Shown in pieces: positions 7,184-8,469 of a stretch of 8,469 nucleotides of DNA. The translations under genes and the position numbers were made by a program. Below the pieces are notes generated by a model. The model did not search any database and was not told the origin of the DNA. It saw nothing but the letters and a program-made list of their open reading frames with translations. Source of the DNA: Gemmatimonadota bacterium (GTDB lineage: Bacteria > Gemmatimonadota > Gemmatimonadetes > Gemmatimonadales > Gemmatimonadaceae); the NCBI GenBank assembly GCA_947457715.1, contig CANGXK010000097.1, positions 1 through 8,469 on the forward strand, written 5' to 3'. Every line of letters starts with the position of its first letter. The first letter of the stretch is position 1.

Positions 7184-7410
7184 TTGAAGCCACGCAATCT
7201 GAACGGTTCCTTGTTCTCGCTGCTCTGGCCCGGACTGGGCCAGCTGCTTCAGGGTCGGATTTTGCCGGACACCTTCTTCGCAGTCTGCAAAAAACCATGC
7301 CTCGCGACGGCATGCACGCCGAGCACGAGGCCATGCATCAACGCATGGACATGATGGAAATGATGATGCGGATGATGCTGGACCGACAGGGCGTGACGTC
7401 GGGCGGCTGA
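7184..7410 (+). pseudogene. Small Met/His-rich protein gene, frame switch at an A6 run (broken gene, base error, or programmed frameshift)
   Basis: Two overlapping frames seem to form one gene. The first starts at TTG 7184 behind GGAGG and reads MKPRNLNGSLFSLLWPGLGQ and on; it has 27 of 37 codons ending in G or C up to the six A at 7289-7294, then continues to a TGA at 7352-7354. The second frame, one base back, carries the striking tail HEAMHQRMDMMEMMMRMMLD and stops at 7408-7410. From 7294 it has 33 of 38 codons ending in G or C, but upstream of the A run only about 45 %. Adding one A, or slipping back one base there, gives a single 75-aa protein: a short basic and hydrophobic start (signal-like) and a tail with 11 Met and 3 His in 38 residues. 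Such tails suggest binding of soft metals such as copper or silver, which is inference. I recall similar Met-rich tails in small proteins near metal-resistance genes but cannot name a family. Alternatives: an 81-aa frame from TTG 7165, or a 37-aa peptide from ATG 7297. Confidence 0.45.
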
Positions 7411-7431
7411 TGGCATCAGCAGGGCAGGTCG

Positions 7432-8211
7432 TCAGGCCATGGCACGAAGCGGGGCCGTGTAATGCCATGCAAGGTGGGCCAGTTCGAGCAGGATCACCGT
7501 CACCAGCAACTTGAACGTCCAGGCGCGAGCTTGCGGATGGTTTGAAAGCCTGGCGCCCAGGCTCGCGCCGATCAGGCTGCCGATGGACATGATGGCGCCC
7601 TCGGTCCACAAAATTTCCCCACCCCGCGCAAATATCACGATCGCCACCGCCGTGCTCACGGCGAGCAACAACGCCTTGAGCGCGTTGGCCTGGGGCAACG
7701 CGTAATGGCACGTCAGCATCAGCACCAAAAGCAAGTAGGTGGCGCCATCCACGGCGATGAAGCCCAGCCAGAAGCCGACAAACAGAATCAGGGCCATCGC
7801 ACCTCGAGTGACCTCGGGCTCTTGGTCCTGCTCCTTGGCGAGCGCTTTCTTCACTTTGGTGAAGATGAGAACCAGCGCGATGAGCACCGCCCCGGTGATC
7901 ACGATGCCCATCTGCCGGTTGCCCAGCCTTTCAGCAAGCAGCGCACCGCCGATGCTGCCGACCAGCGCCGGCGGCACCAGCTTGGCTGCAGCGCGCCAAT
8001 CCATCTGTCCGCGTCGCGCGAAGGACCACGATGCCGTCAGGGCACCAAGCAAGACGGGCAGGCGATTGGTGGCGTTGGCGACCATTTCAGGCAAACCCAG
8101 CATCACAAGGATCGGCAAGCTCACCGCCGAACCCGACGAAGCCAACGTGTTCAGAAAGCCGCAAGCCAGCCCAACCGTGACCAGTGCGCTCCAGTAAGTC
8201 AAATCAGTCAT
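7432..8211 (-). CDS. TauE/SafE-family sulfite exporter-like membrane transporter
   Basis: This is an inner-membrane transporter of the TauE/SafE (DUF81) family, whose known members export sulfite, sulfoacetate or related organic anions. At 259 aa it has the usual length and about eight membrane segments in two similar halves. The first half carries GFLNTLASSGSAVSLP and then GLPEMVANATNR (residues 18-50); the second carries GFWLGFIAVDGATYL (146-160). A charged loop (KVKKALAKEQDQEPEV, 119-134) separates the halves. The ATG at 8211 was chosen over the GTG at 8214 because AAAGG lies 5 nt before it and would be too close to the GTG. It converges on the small Met-rich gene with 21 nt between them. 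No sulfur-metabolism gene is nearby, so the substrate is open. Two 60-base blocks of this gene counted 58 % G+C, a little below the frc operon. Confidence 0.93.
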   Translation of the reverse strand: MTDLTYWSALVTVGLACGFLNTLASSGSAVSLPILVMLGLPEMVANATNRLPVLLGALTASWSFARRGQMDWRAAAKLVPPALVGSIGGALLAERLGNRQMGIVITGAVLIALVLIFTKVKKALAKEQDQEPEVTRGAMALILFVGFWLGFIAVDGATYLLLVLMLTCHYALPQANALKALLLAVSTAVAIVIFARGGEILWTEGAIMSIGSLIGASLGARLSNHPQARAWTFKLLVTVILLELAHLAWHYTAPLRAMA

Positions 8212-8230
8212 CACAGCCTTTCAGCGTCAA

Positions 8231-8259
8231 ATTAAGTGCGCAGGGGATAAGAATTTCAA
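8231..8259 (-). promoter_or_regulatory. Probable sigma70-type promoter of the TauE/SafE gene
   Basis: On the minus strand TTGAAA (8259-8254, five of six bases of the -35 consensus) is followed after 17 nt by CTTAAT (8236-8231, four of six of the -10 consensus). Transcription would start near 8224, giving a leader of about 13 nt that contains the AAAGG ribosome site and then the ATG at 8211. A second -10-like TATACT lies at 8289-8284 on the same strand but lacks a fitting -35 box. Confidence 0.5.
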
Positions 8260-8403
8260 TCGGGGCGGGTCGACTATCGGTCGAGTATAGGGCGCGATCA
8301 CCGACCGCGTAAGCACCGACTGGCGGGCGGCGGCGTGCCCGCTGACGTGTTCGTGCGACTCGCGGGCCGTGGGAACGGCGGTGACTGTGGGGGGGCGATG
8401 CCG

Positions 8404-8458
8404 GCGGGGACCAATGAGCCGCGCCGGCGGGACGGCCGCCCACGCCGAAGGTCCCCGC
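8404..8458. repeat. 9-bp perfect inverted repeat with 37-nt loop
   Basis: GCGGGGACC at 8404-8412 is matched by its reverse complement at 8450-8458. The loop is GC-rich and could fold further (for example GGCGG against CCGCC). At 55 nt it is too short for a tRNA, and no T-run follows on either side, so a simple terminator is not supported. A run of seven G lies just to the left (8389-8395). I see no supported gene between 8260 and the window end. Confidence 0.35.
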
Positions 8459-8469
8459 GTGGTGGCGGA

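Noticed and set aside
7225..7243. Perfect hairpin CTGGCCC-GGACT-GGGCCAG, terminator candidate
   Set aside because: It sits inside the first frame of the Met-rich gene, where it simply encodes LWPGLGQ, and no T-run follows.
7157..7711. Minus-strand open frame of 184 codons across the Met-rich gene and the end of the transporter gene
   Set aside because: Most of it is an out-of-frame reading of the TauE/SafE gene. The translation is Arg/Pro-rich and shows no domain.
8204..8443. Minus-strand open frame upstream of the TauE/SafE gene
   Set aside because: Arg/Pro-rich translation without any recognisable motif; it overlaps the likely promoter and start of the transporter gene.

Overview
The window is GC-rich (two 60-base blocks counted in the frc operon gave 62 and 68 % G+C) and tightly packed with genes on both strands. 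It looks like chromosome from a Gram-negative, diderm bacterium: there are two lipoprotein signal peptides, one Sec signal peptide, and a periplasmic-type ABC importer. The style (a secreted M28 peptidase with a Pro/Ala/Gly-rich insert, many starts without a clear Shine-Dalgarno, high GC) fits Gemmatimonadota or a similar soil or freshwater lineage. That assignment is inference; nothing in the window proves it.

Layout. (1) Positions 2-724, plus strand: the C-terminal part of an amidase-signature hydrolase whose N-terminus lies outside the window. (2) Positions 736-4108, minus strand: a probable three-gene run transcribed from right to left, made of a MATE efflux pump, a small lipoprotein of unknown function (4-nt start/stop overlap with the pump gene), and a secreted M28 zinc metallopeptidase. 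(3) Positions 4197-6959, plus strand and divergent from the MATE gene: a complete CUT2 sugar ABC importer that closely resembles the fructose importer FrcB-FrcC-FrcA, in the order binding lipoprotein, permease, single-domain ATPase. No sugar kinase or regulator follows it. (4) Positions 6960-7183: a gap with small inverted repeats and one 10-bp direct repeat. (5) Positions 7184-7410: a short gene with a strong Shine-Dalgarno whose frame appears to switch at a run of six A; its tail is very rich in Met and His. (6) Positions 7432-8211, minus strand: a TauE/SafE-family membrane transporter with a recognisable sigma70-type promoter and Shine-Dalgarno. (7) Positions 8260-8469: no supported gene; a 9-bp inverted repeat lies near the end.

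How the parts work together. The frc genes form a self-contained import system: FrcB captures the sugar in the periplasm, FrcC is the channel and FrcA powers it. The MATE/lipoprotein/peptidase run looks like a cell-envelope group, but its joint purpose is unknown. The right end (about 7140-8260) differs from the rest in translation signals and has lower GC in places, so it may be a small accessory module. I found no phage genes, transposase, CRISPR array, rRNA, tRNA or defence system. The most unusual signal is the frame-switching Met-rich small gene at 7184-7410.
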